From NCBI GenBank assembly GCA_038745625.1, contig JBCDLG010000012.1:1-43802 (forward strand): DNA of 43,802 nt, read 5' to 3'. How positions within the stretch are numbered: the first letter of the stretch is position 1; the number at the start of each line of letters is the position of its first letter. Positions 35,591-43,716 of this stretch are shown in pieces. This stretch comes from Parvularcula sp038745625. Its GTDB lineage: Bacteria > Pseudomonadota > Alphaproteobacteria > Caulobacterales > Parvularculaceae. A model generated the notes under the pieces. It did not search any database. It saw only the letters and a list, made by a program, of their open reading frames with translations, and was not told the DNA's origin. Both the position numbers and the translations under genes were made by a program.

Positions 35591-36940
35591 TCACACGATC
35601 GCGTAAAGCAGAAGAACCACGAGCAGGCCCGTCACGCTGATCAGCGTTGTTGAGACCGTCCAGAGGCGGAGCGCCTCTTTCTCCGTGAGCGCGAAAAGGC
35701 GGCTTACCAGCCAAAACCCCGAATCGTTGACATGCGCCGTTGTGGTCGCGCCAGCCGCAATCGCGATGACCACAAGCGCGAGATGCGCCGCGCCAAGGCC
35801 TGCTGCTTCCGTGATCGGCGCGGTAAGGCCTGCAGCGGTGATCATAGCGACGGTCGCGCTCCCTTGGGTGATTCGTACCAAGACCGCGATTACATAGGCG
35901 GCGAGCAATGGCGTGAAGCCAACGCCAAGCACCATGTCGGCGAGTTGCTGGCCGCCGCCCATCTCGACAAGCACCTGCTTGAACGCACCGCCTGCGCCCG
36001 TCACCAAGATCACGGTCCCCGTGGGCTCAAGCGAACGTTGAATGGCGGCGTGAACGCGTTCCCGCGCCTCGCTGGTTCTAGGCCGCAACGCCGCAAGCGT
36101 TGCTCCGCATGCAACCAAAAGAGCGACGAAGGGATGGCCAACAAGCGCAACGACATTGGTGACCATCCCGTCACCGAACAGCCTTGGCCACACGGCGCCG
36201 AGCAAGATGAGTATCAAAGGAAGCAATATCAGCAGCAAGACACGCGAGGCGACGCCGTCTTTCGCCACGTCGGGCGCAGGCGTGGTCTCTTGCTGCTGAG
36301 GTTGGCCTAGGAGCCGCCGCCGCTCAAGCCACGCGGCGTAGATCGGGCCACCCACCGCCACGGCAGGGATCGCTGCGATCAGGCCAAACGCGATCACAAG
36401 ACCAAGCTCGGCTCCCAAAAGCTCAGCCACCGCAATCGGCCCCGGGGTGGGCGGAATAAAGGCGTGCGCCGCCGCGAGCCCGGCGATCAAAGGAAGGCCC
36501 AGCGCCATCGCGGGCCGTTTGATTTGTCGCGCTACGGAGAAAATAAGCGGCGCAAAAATGATCAGAGCGACATCGAAGAAAACCGGAATGGCCGCGATGA
36601 GACCAAGCACCGCAAACCACCACGGCATCGAGCCAGGCTTCCCTGATGCGCTGAGCCGCGCCGCGAGCGCTTGCAACCCGCCCGTGGCCTCGAGAACCCC
36701 GCCATAGAGCGCACCCAGCCCAATGACGACGGCGATGAAGCCCAGCGTCCCGCCGACGCCTTGCTTGATCACCTCGAACGTCTCCTGGACGCCCAAGCCG
36801 CCAAGGATCGCGCTTAAGAGTGCCGTGATCAAAAGGGCTGGAAAGGGATTCATCCGAAAACGGAGAATAAGACCAAGAAGGACGACCACACCAACGAGGG
36901 CTGCCGCCAAGGGCCGAGAGGCCAGCAAGACATCAATCAC
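35591..36940 (-). CDS. GntP-family gluconate:H+ symporter
   Basis: Protein of 449 aa, hydrophobic throughout with about 12-14 helices. GntP/GntT features include FRMNPFPALLITALLSAI at the N-terminus, IPVFFDVALIIFAPL, and AATTTAHVNDSGFW near the C-terminus. It imports gluconate. The start is a GTG at 36940 overlapping the gluconokinase stop as GTGA, so the two are translationally coupled and their functions match. It likely shares the kinase's operator at 37532. Confidence 0.93.
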   Translation of the reverse strand: MIDVLLASRPLAAALVGVVVLLGLILRFRMNPFPALLITALLSAILGGLGVQETFEVIKQGVGGTLGFIAVVIGLGALYGGVLEATGGLQALAARLSASGKPGSMPWWFAVLGLIAAIPVFFDVALIIFAPLIFSVARQIKRPAMALGLPLIAGLAAAHAFIPPTPGPIAVAELLGAELGLVIAFGLIAAIPAVAVGGPIYAAWLERRRLLGQPQQQETTPAPDVAKDGVASRVLLLILLPLILILLGAVWPRLFGDGMVTNVVALVGHPFVALLVACGATLAALRPRTSEARERVHAAIQRSLEPTGTVILVTGAGGAFKQVLVEMGGGQQLADMVLGVGFTPLLAAYVIAVLVRITQGSATVAMITAAGLTAPITEAAGLGAAHLALVVIAIAAGATTTAHVNDSGFWLVSRLFALTEKEALRLWTVSTTLISVTGLLVVLLLYAIV

Positions 36941-37488
36941 GACAACCCGCCAGCCGTCACGTCACCCGTGACGACACCATGGTCCGCGAGTGACTTCAAA
37001 AGCTTCGATGCGTTGACGGCGCACTCTTGCGTAGCGTCCAGACGGACTGCATCGGACGGTGGTGCGAGAGCAGCCAGCTGCGATGCCACAAGCCCTGGCG
37101 GCATAAAATGGCCATCGCGCCCCTCGATCCGGCGACAGGCGTCCGCCTCGCCAATATCGAGCAAGACCCAATGACACTGATGATGGCGCAGAAAGCCCAG
37201 CCACCGACGAACGGTGCTTGATAAGGCCGAGCATGCCAAGACAGCGGGCGCCTCGCCGTGCTGGTCGACAGCCTCAACAATAGAGACGATCCACCCGCGA
37301 CGGTCATCATCCGTAAGCGGTACACCGGCCCGCATCTTCTCGATATTGGCTGACGCGTGGAATTCGTCGCCTTCGAAAAAGCGCCAGCCCAACCGCGCAG
37401 CGAGATGCTGACCGAAGGTCGTCTTCCCGCAACCCGCGATCCCCATGATCACCAGGAGTGGAGGTTTGTGCGTATCTCCGGCCGCCAT
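36937..37488 (-). CDS. gntK: Gluconokinase
   Basis: Protein of 183 aa. Walker A GIAGCGKTTFGQ, then FFEGDEFH, GVPLTDDDR and ACSALSS are the GntK signature in the usual order. It phosphorylates gluconate to 6-phosphogluconate, the substrate of Edd. The frame opens to 37560, but the first ATG giving a normal length is 37488. The 99-nt gap back to the pyk stop contains a close copy of the LacI-type operator 44 nt before this start. Cotranscribed with gntP. Confidence 0.93.
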   Translation of the reverse strand: MAAGDTHKPPLLVIMGIAGCGKTTFGQHLAARLGWRFFEGDEFHASANIEKMRAGVPLTDDDRRGWIVSIVEAVDQHGEAPAVLACSALSSTVRRWLGFLRHHQCHWVLLDIGEADACRRIEGRDGHFMPPGLVASQLAALAPPSDAVRLDATQECAVNASKLLKSLADHGVVTGDVTAGGLS

Positions 37489-37531
37489 CCGTTCGCCCGA
37501 TCCCTCTGTTGGGGCTGAAGGGAGCAAGAAC

Positions 37532-37547
37532 CTGACAACCTTGTCAA
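37532..37547. promoter_or_regulatory. LacI-type operator, copy 5 (gntK-gntP)
   Basis: CTGACAACCTTGTCAA, differing from TTGACAACGTTGTCAA at two positions. It lies in the 99-nt gap between pyk and gntK, 44 nt before the gntK start. The loss of the central G makes it slightly weaker than the copies at 21414 and 29835. Confidence 0.7.
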
Positions 37548-37587
37548 CCGCGAAAAGCAAGGCTTCCCGCGAGATGCGGGCGGTTTG

Positions 37588-39009
37588 CTATGCAGCGCCC
37601 AAACGCGAAATCTTGAGCGTGTTGGTCTTGCCCGGACGGCCGAAGGGATAGCCCGTGACGATGACAATCCGCTCGCCGTCTTGCGCCCCTGCAACCATGC
37701 GAGCCGCATCCTCCGCCGTCTGAATCATACCCTCGAAGTCAGCGACGTTGGGGCTGATATGCGGCTCGAGCCCCCACCCCAGCCGCAGGCGCCGGGCGGC
37801 GTCCTCATGCGGCGTCAGCGCGATAATGGGGCAGCGCGGACGATCCCGTGACACCCGCCGGGCGGTTGATCCGGTCTCTGTATACGCGATCAGCGCGGTC
37901 ACGTCCGACGGTTCTGTTGCCGAGCTCGCCGCGCTGCTGATCGCATCGGCTGTGGTGCGTTCCTCCGAAGGCAGATCAAGCTTGCGGTTGTGCCAATACT
38001 CCTCGTCAGCCTCCGCTGCTTTGATGATCCGGTCCATGATCGCCACCGCCGTTGGCGGGTGACGGCCAACAGCTGTCTCCGCCGAGAGCATCACTGCATC
38101 GGCGCCTTGCAAAACCGCTGTTGCAACGTCAGAGGCCTCAGCCCGCGTCGGCGTCGGCGCATCGACCATGGATTCCAGCATATGGGTGGCAACGATCACA
38201 GGCTTGCCGGCCCGGCGACAGGCGCGAACAATCTGCCTTTGGATGAGCGGCACGCGCTCCGGCGGCAACTCAACGCCAAGATCCCCCCGCGCCACCATGA
38301 TCGCGTCGGACAGCGCAACGATCTTCTCAATATCTTGGACGGCGGACGGCTTCTCGATCTTGGAAATAATGCCCACCTTGTCGCCAATGATCTCACGCGC
38401 CTCGGCCACATCCTCCGGCTTCTGAACAAAGCTGAGGGCGATATAATCGACCCCGGCACTGAGCGCATAAGCGAGATCCGCACGGTCCTTGTCCGTCAAA
38501 GCCGACACCGGCAAAGAGCGCGAAGGAACGTTGACGCCTTTACGATCAGAAAGCGGGCCGCCCGCCTCGACAACCGCATCGCGCATGTCGCCATCAACGC
38601 CGGAAATCCGCAAACGCAGCTTGCCGTCATCAAGCATCAAGAGATCATCGACCTGAAGGGCACTGAGCAATTGCGGATGGGGCACGGGGATCACCCCCTC
38701 CTCACCCGTCTCCTCGGCAGGGATCAGACGCCAGGTGTCACCATAGCCCAGCGTCACCTTCCCACCAGGAAGCCGCCCACACCGAAACTTGGGGCCTTGC
38801 ATATCAGCGAAGACACAGATCGGCCGACCGGACTTTTTCTCGACGTCGCGAATGGCATCCAGCACTTTGCCATGGGTCTCATGATCGCCATGGCTGAAAT
38901 TGAGGCGAAAACCGTCGACGCCGACCGTGTGCAGCATATCGAGCATTGAGGGTGCGCCGCTGGCCGGCCCAACGGTCGCAACAATTTTGCAGAATCTGGC
39001 GCGCGTCAC
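37588..39009 (-). CDS. pyk: Pyruvate kinase
   Basis: Protein of 473 aa. KIVATVGPAS at the N-terminus, LNFSHGDHETH, GPKFRCG, IISKIEKPSAV (catalytic Lys), MVARGDLGVELP and the ATHMLESM...PTRAEASDVA block are all pyruvate kinase hallmarks. It converts PEP and ADP to pyruvate and ATP. GTG at 39009 with GGAGG six nt upstream; the frame is open to 39075 but that start lacks a ribosome site. It precedes gntK and gntP in the same direction. No copy of the LacI-type operator is seen upstream of it. Confidence 0.96.
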   Translation of the reverse strand: MTRARFCKIVATVGPASGAPSMLDMLHTVGVDGFRLNFSHGDHETHGKVLDAIRDVEKKSGRPICVFADMQGPKFRCGRLPGGKVTLGYGDTWRLIPAEETGEEGVIPVPHPQLLSALQVDDLLMLDDGKLRLRISGVDGDMRDAVVEAGGPLSDRKGVNVPSRSLPVSALTDKDRADLAYALSAGVDYIALSFVQKPEDVAEAREIIGDKVGIISKIEKPSAVQDIEKIVALSDAIMVARGDLGVELPPERVPLIQRQIVRACRRAGKPVIVATHMLESMVDAPTPTRAEASDVATAVLQGADAVMLSAETAVGRHPPTAVAIMDRIIKAAEADEEYWHNRKLDLPSEERTTADAISSAASSATEPSDVTALIAYTETGSTARRVSRDRPRCPIIALTPHEDAARRLRLGWGLEPHISPNVADFEGMIQTAEDAARMVAGAQDGERIVIVTGYPFGRPGKTNTLKISRLGAA

Positions 39010-39131
39010 GGGAAGCCTCCATTCGCTGTGCTCGCTAGATACCTGGCACAGTTTCCGTGCGCGCGGTGCCCCCAAAAGCGCTCAATCGCAGTTGCCGCCG
39101 CCGGGCACACTGGTGGTCGATTGAAGGATGA

Positions 39132-39899
39132 TCACTCAAACGATCCGTGGCGACCCTTTCCCCCGGTGAAGGCGGTGGCTCCGTCGAAGGTCTCGCCAGA
39201 GCCTATGGTTTGCAGGCCGCGTCGGATCTCGTTGCGGGTCGCCTCGGCTTCGGGAAGGTCCCATTGCTCGAACATCGACTGCCGGTCGTTCTGCATGCAG
39301 AGTTGTGGGAAGGCTGCGATCTGATGGGCGATCGTCTTGGCCGTCTTGAGCGCTTCTCCATCTGGCACCACCCTGTTGACGAGGCCAAAGCCGAGGGCCT
39401 CTTCCGCGTCGACGGCCCGGCCGGTCAGGATCATGTCGCTCGCCCGTGACTGACCGATGAGCCGCGGCAACCGGATCGTCCCCAGATCAATAAGCGGCAC
39501 ACCAAAGCGCCTGCAATATACGCCAAAGGTGGCCGATTGTCCGGCCACCCGCATATCAGCCCATAGGGCCAGCTCAAGGCCGCCTGCCACGGCCGGCCCT
39601 TCTACCGCCGCAATCACAGGCTTTGAAAGCCGGAGACGGGAGGGACCCATTGGCGCGAGATCACCATCTTCGACGACGGTATTCCTTTGGCCACCGGCAA
39701 TCGCTTGAAGATCTGCCCCCGCACAAAAGGCGCCGCCCGCACCGGTGAAAACAGCAACAGACAAACCATCATCTGCATCGAACGTCTTGAACGCCTCGTA
39801 CAAAGCCTGCGCCGTCGGCATGTCCACCGCATTGCGCCGCTCGGGGCGATTGATAGTGATGATGGCCACAACCCCGTCGGTCTCGTAGGTGATCGTCAT
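39132..39899 (-). CDS. Enoyl-CoA hydratase/isomerase (crotonase) family protein
   Basis: Protein of 255 aa. AFCAGADLQ and GPAVAGGLELALWADMRVA form the crotonase oxyanion hole and contain the first active-site Glu position. The second region (FGVPLIDLGTIRLPRLIG) lacks the glutamate expected in true hydratases, so it may be an isomerase, hydrolase or other crotonase-fold enzyme. Clear ATG at 39899. It stands between the WYL regulator gene (76 nt upstream, same direction) and pyk. No pathway partner is visible. Confidence 0.87.
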   Translation of the reverse strand: MTITYETDGVVAIITINRPERRNAVDMPTAQALYEAFKTFDADDGLSVAVFTGAGGAFCAGADLQAIAGGQRNTVVEDGDLAPMGPSRLRLSKPVIAAVEGPAVAGGLELALWADMRVAGQSATFGVYCRRFGVPLIDLGTIRLPRLIGQSRASDMILTGRAVDAEEALGFGLVNRVVPDGEALKTAKTIAHQIAAFPQLCMQNDRQSMFEQWDLPEAEATRNEIRRGLQTIGSGETFDGATAFTGGKGRHGSFE

Positions 39900-39975
39900 G
39901 TCGTGCGGTCCTTCAGCTTGCTCGTTCGTCTACTCGAGCTGCTCTTAGCTCCAACCTCGAGTGCGCCCCACCCCT

Positions 39976-40701
39976 CTAGGCAGCTGGATCACCGCCCGAC
40001 GCCATCTCATAGCGCTTACGTTCTTCGTCCATCGCCTCTTTCCAGCGAGCCTTGAGCCGGTCGCGGCGTTCCGGATAGGTCTCGTCGAGAACGTCTGCAC
40101 GCACCATTCTGTCCGTTCGAAAGTAGCGGAAGCCTTGGCGCAACTCACACCACGCCGCGAGGATGCGGCCGCTGTCGCGGTATCCAACGAGTACCGGCCA
40201 AACGACCCGCTCCGTCTCGTTGTCATCTTTATCGCGATAAAACAAAAGAACTTTACAACCTGTACGGATCGCCTGGCGAAGTGCCGCGGAGTCCACGAGA
40301 TCCGGGCGCTCGGTTGTCGGCGGCGCGACACTCATGGACGGCTGAAGAACGTGCGGACGCAGACGATCAGGCGCGATCGCTTCGATCTTAGCAATGAGAT
40401 CGTTCGCCGCCCTGGCAAGATCCGGTTCGCCGCGGCTCGCGACCCAAAGCGCACCCAGCACCGCCGCATCAATCTCATCGCTGGTCAGCATCAACGGCGG
40501 CATGTCGAACCCGGCATCAAGCACATAACCGATACCGGCCTCCCCTTGAATCGGAACGCGCTGCGCCATCAACGCGGCGATATCGCGGTAGACGGATCGT
40601 TTCGACACTTCGAGCTCGTCGGCGATCGTTTGTGCCGAGATCGGCCCGCGCGCCCGGCGCAGGATCTGCACAATTTCGAAGAGACGCTCAGCTCGACGCA
40701 T
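39976..40701 (-). CDS. YafY-type transcriptional regulator (HTH_11 plus WYL domain)
   Basis: Protein of 241 aa. The N-terminal helix-turn-helix covers RLFEIVQILRRARGPISAQ and IADELEVSKRSVYRDIAAL. The C-terminal half contains a WYL-type domain (VLLFYRDKDDNE, WPVLVGYRDSGRILAAWCELR, FRTDRM), which binds small ligands or nucleic acid. It is divergent from the Gfa-type gene. A perfect long inverted repeat in the 89-nt gap is the likely binding site for self- and neighbour control. The ATG at 40701 starts the conserved domain; the frame continues to 40845 across the divergent promoter. Confidence 0.9.
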   Translation of the reverse strand: MRRAERLFEIVQILRRARGPISAQTIADELEVSKRSVYRDIAALMAQRVPIQGEAGIGYVLDAGFDMPPLMLTSDEIDAAVLGALWVASRGEPDLARAANDLIAKIEAIAPDRLRPHVLQPSMSVAPPTTERPDLVDSAALRQAIRTGCKVLLFYRDKDDNETERVVWPVLVGYRDSGRILAAWCELRQGFRYFRTDRMVRADVLDETYPERRDRLKARWKEAMDEERKRYEMASGGDPAA

Positions 40702-40716
40702 GCCGGACGCCCCAAG

Positions 40717-40752
40717 ACAGGTATGCTGACACCATGCTGTCAGCATACCTGT
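40717..40752. promoter_or_regulatory. Perfect 15-bp inverted repeat, operator of WYL regulator
   Basis: ACAGGTATGCTGACA (40717-40731), spacer CCATGC, TGTCAGCATACCTGT (40738-40752). The arms match with no errors. It lies 15 nt from the WYL start and 38 nt from the Gfa-type start, in their shared promoter region. Confidence 0.75.
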
Positions 40753-40790
40753 GGGAGATCGGTTCTGTCGAGCAAGCGCAGGAGATGACG

Positions 40791-41195
40791 ATGATCCAAG
40801 GCAGTTGCAGCTGCGGGGCCGTCCGCTTTGAGCTGTCAGAACCACCGAAGATGATGGGGACGTGCCACTGCACCCGGTGCCGCAAAATGGGGGCGAGCGT
40901 CATGGTCTTCGTCACCCACGAGTCGTTTCGGCTGACCCACGGCCAGGACATGATCACCACGCTCGAAGCATCCCCGCCCTATATCTACAATCGCACCTTC
41001 TGCAGCCGGTGCGGCACCGCCCTGGGCGAGATCGGCTCAGAAGCGCCGTCTTTCCCGATCGTCGCGAACTGTCTCGACGATGACCCAGGCATTCGAAACG
41101 GATTTCACGAGTTCACCTCGGAGAAACCGGCCTGGATAGAGATCGGCGACGACGCCCCTCAGTTTGAGAAGCATCCGCTCGGCGCCAACGACTAA
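40791..41195 (+). CDS. GFA-family (Gfa-like, zinc-binding) protein
   Basis: Protein of 134 aa with the zinc-binding cysteines of the family: GSCSCGAVRFE, GTCHCTRCRKMG and FCSRCGTALGE. The name comes from glutathione-dependent formaldehyde-activating enzyme, but most short members like this have unknown reactions. The ATG at 40791 has GGAG six nt upstream; an ATG two codons before overlaps that site. It is divergent from the WYL regulator, which probably controls it through the inverted repeat. Confidence 0.9.
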   Translation: MIQGSCSCGAVRFELSEPPKMMGTCHCTRCRKMGASVMVFVTHESFRLTHGQDMITTLEASPPYIYNRTFCSRCGTALGEIGSEAPSFPIVANCLDDDPGIRNGFHEFTSEKPAWIEIGDDAPQFEKHPLGAND

Positions 41196-41260
41196 AGTCA
41201 TCATTGGACAGAAGATGCCGCTCCTACGCCTCAGGCAAACACTTGATCATCGGAGGAAAA

Positions 41261-41335
41261 TGGAGCGGGCGATGCGATTCGAACGCACGACCCTCACCTT
41301 GGCAAGGTGATGCTCTACCCCTGAGCTACGCCCGC
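41261..41335 (-). tRNA. tRNA-Gly (anticodon GCC)
   Basis: A 75-nt cloverleaf including an encoded CCA (41263-41261). The acceptor arms GCGGGCG and CGCCCGC pair fully; the D-arm GTAGCTCAGGGGTAGAGC, the anticodon loop with GCC at 41303-41301 and the T-loop TTCGAATC are all normal. It stands alone between the Gfa-type and YbaK-type genes. Confidence 0.97.
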
Positions 41336-41467
41336 TCAATGCCGATCCGGGTGCCGATCGGCGGCGAGCCGCGTGTAGAGCAAATTGATGAACCGAGCGC
41401 AACCGGTCATGGCTGAAAAATCGCGGTTGTTGAGAAGCGCCCGGCTCTCGCTCTAAAGCCTCCGCCC

Positions 41468-41968
41468 ATGGATGCCGAACGCCTGTTTTTTGCCCGCCTC
41501 GAAGAAATGGGCATTGCCGCCGAAACCGTGGAGCACGAAGCCACACCAACCGTGGAGACGAGCCAACACCTCGCCGAAAGCCTCCCTGGCGGCCGATCGA
41601 AAAGCTTACTCGTCACGGACAAAGACAAGCGGCTGTTCCTCGTCACCGCCCGCGGCTCGACCCGGGTTGATCTCAAAAAAGTCGGTGAAGCCGTTGGCGC
41701 GCGCGGCCGGCTCAGTTTTGCGTCTGCTGACATGATGCAGGACGTGCTCGGTGTCGAACCCGGCCACCTCTCGCCCTATGCGCTGGTCAACGATCCAGAG
41801 CAGCGCATTGATGCCGTGGTCCTCGATCAAGAGCTAATGGGCGAGGAGACGATCTGGGCGCATCCACTACGCAACACGGCCTCAACGGGGCTGAGCACTG
41901 ACGGCCTGCGCGCCTTTGCGGACCTGCATGCCAAGCGGGTGCTTGAGCTCGCCCTTGCCGCGGCGTGA
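41468..41968 (+). CDS. YbaK/ProX-type aminoacyl-tRNA deacylase
   Basis: Protein of 166 aa. TVEHEATPTVETS, the SKSLLVTDKDKRLFLVTARG core and the late IWAHPLRNTAST fit the PrdX/ProX group of the YbaK family. These trans-editing enzymes hydrolyse mischarged tRNA, often Ala-tRNA-Pro. Which amino acid it clears is not readable. ATG at 41468; the upstream 132 nt after the tRNA hold no clear ribosome site or terminator. Confidence 0.87.
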   Translation: MDAERLFFARLEEMGIAAETVEHEATPTVETSQHLAESLPGGRSKSLLVTDKDKRLFLVTARGSTRVDLKKVGEAVGARGRLSFASADMMQDVLGVEPGHLSPYALVNDPEQRIDAVVLDQELMGEETIWAHPLRNTASTGLSTDGLRAFADLHAKRVLELALAAA

Positions 41969-42024
41969 GAGAACGGCCATCTCCCCGCTGACTTGATGAA
42001 CAATGATGACGTCTGGAGCCAGCT

Positions 42025-42993
42025 ATGTCCTCGACCCTCGATCTCGGCGGTAACGCGCCAGCAGGCCCTGCGCCGGGTGCAGGTGATCTGGTGAAAGACG
42101 CCACCATCGAGACGTTTCAAGCCGATGTGCTTGAGGCCTCGATGGCGGTGCCGGTCGTCGTCGATTTCTGGGCGACCTGGTGCGGTCCCTGTAAGACCCT
42201 CGGCCCGATCCTTGAGAAGGCGGTTCAGGCCCGCGGCGGCAAAGTCAAAATGGTGAAGGTCGACACCGACAAGAACCAGATGCTTGCCCAACAGCTGCGC
42301 ATCCAGTCGCTGCCCACCGTGATGGCCTTTGTCGGCGGGCAGCCGGTCGACGGTTTCATGGGCGCCGTCCCCGACAGTGAGGTCCAGGTCTTCCTCGACC
42401 GGATCATCGCAGCCGCTGAACAAATGGGCCTCAAAGGCGACGCGCCCGGCGCGGTGAGCGCCAAAGACCTGATTGCCGCGGGCAAAGAAGCGCTCGCCCA
42501 GAACGCCTTCCCGCAAGCGATCCAAGCATTCGCGGAGGCTGCTGGGGCCGCCGATGAGGGCAGTGACGAGCAACTCGAAGCCATAGCTGGGATCGCGCAT
42601 GTCCAGCTCGCCGCAGGGGATCTTGATGCCGCCCGCGCAACGATCGACCAGGTGCCTGACGACAAGCGAGGCCATGCCGCCCTCGCCCAGATCACCGCGC
42701 AACTCCAGTTGATGACCGAACCGGCCGCCGATGGTGACCTCGGCGCCGCGGAAGCGGCGTTCCGCGCTGACCCCTCCAACCAGGAGCAGGGTTTCGCCTT
42801 TGCAGAGGCGCAAATCGCCGCGGGTCAGGTCGAACCGGCGATGGACACGCTCCTCACCCTCATCGGCAAAGACCGGGAATGGAACGAGGGCGCGGCGCGA
42901 CAAAAACTCCTCACCCTCTTTGAAGCCCTTGGCGCGGCCCATCCCGAGGTGAAACGCGCCCGTCGGCGCTTGTCTTCCCTGCTTTTCAGCTAA
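42025..42993 (+). CDS. Thioredoxin-domain protein with TPR-like tail (CnoX/YbbN type)
   Basis: Protein of 322 aa. A thioredoxin fold (residues 20-135) contains WATWCGPCK, with both redox cysteines, and the cis-proline in LPTVMAF. The C-terminal 180 residues are alanine-rich helical repeats like the TPR-like part of CnoX (YbbN). CnoX is a redox-controlled holdase that hands clients to GroEL or DnaK; enteric CnoX has lost the CGPC pair, while alphaproteobacterial ones keep it. GGAG lies before the ATG. A Lon-N-domain gene follows 53 nt later. Confidence 0.9.
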   Translation: MSSTLDLGGNAPAGPAPGAGDLVKDATIETFQADVLEASMAVPVVVDFWATWCGPCKTLGPILEKAVQARGGKVKMVKVDTDKNQMLAQQLRIQSLPTVMAFVGGQPVDGFMGAVPDSEVQVFLDRIIAAAEQMGLKGDAPGAVSAKDLIAAGKEALAQNAFPQAIQAFAEAAGAADEGSDEQLEAIAGIAHVQLAAGDLDAARATIDQVPDDKRGHAALAQITAQLQLMTEPAADGDLGAAEAAFRADPSNQEQGFAFAEAQIAAGQVEPAMDTLLTLIGKDREWNEGAARQKLLTLFEALGAAHPEVKRARRRLSSLLFS

Positions 42994-43046
42994 CTCTTCC
43001 TTAGGCGCTGATTTTTGGCGTCCGTGAGTGGAAGGGACATACGTCC

Positions 43047-43712
43047 ATGACGAGCCGGGAGGATCCAAAACCCCTGCCCCAAGAGCTGGCGGTTTTCCCT
43101 TTGCGAAGTGCCGTCCTTCTCCCACGTGGGCAGCTGCCGCTCAATATTTTTGAGCCGCGCTATCTCGCAATGACGGATTTCGCGCTCGAAACCGGCCGGT
43201 TGATCGGCATGACCCGGCCGCGCTGCGACGAGGACGTCAATCCGCCGCTCTACGATATCGGCTGCGCCGGGCGGATCACGTCGTTTATGGAGACCGGCGA
43301 CGGTCGGTACCTGATCACCCTCACCGGCGTGTCGCGGTTCCGGCTGATCAGCGATCAGCTCACCGAGGGCGGCTTTCGGATCGCCCAGGTCGACTGGGGC
43401 GCCTATGCTCTCGACCGCCATCCGGATCCAGAGGAAAGCCCGCATCTGCGCGAGCAAGTGATCGAGCTCTTGATGCGCTATCTCGACGAAGTCGGCCTGC
43501 AGGCGGACTGGGATTCGATTGAAGGCGCCTCAGCAGAGACAATCATCAACTCAGTCGCGATGAGCTGCCCGTTCGCCGCCGATGAAAAGCAAGCCATCTT
43601 AGAGGCACGGACGATCGACGATCGTGGACAGACCCTCATTGCCCTGATGGAAATGGCGATCGCGCATCGCGGCAACGAATTTGACGAGGAGGCTCGTGAG
43701 CGTCTTCAATAG
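43047..43712 (+). CDS. Stand-alone Lon N-terminal (substrate-binding) domain protein
   Basis: Protein of 221 aa containing only the Lon N-domain: LAVFPLRSAVLLPRGQLPLNIFEPRY at the N-terminus (PLR...LP...L-IFEPRY) and GCAGRITSF. It has no ATPase or protease domain. The role is unknown; the domain binds unfolded peptides in Lon. Placed between the thioredoxin/chaperone gene and the Trm112-like gene, a frequent order in alphaproteobacteria. Confidence 0.9.
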   Translation: MTSREDPKPLPQELAVFPLRSAVLLPRGQLPLNIFEPRYLAMTDFALETGRLIGMTRPRCDEDVNPPLYDIGCAGRITSFMETGDGRYLITLTGVSRFRLISDQLTEGGFRIAQVDWGAYALDRHPDPEESPHLREQVIELLMRYLDEVGLQADWDSIEGASAETIINSVAMSCPFAADEKQAILEARTIDDRGQTLIALMEMAIAHRGNEFDEEARERLQ

Positions 43713-43716
43713 GCTC

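Noticed and set aside
41827..43125. Long open frame (432 codons) on the minus strand
   Set aside because: Opposite the thioredoxin-domain gene; the plus strand has the CGPC motif and normal spacing to its neighbours.
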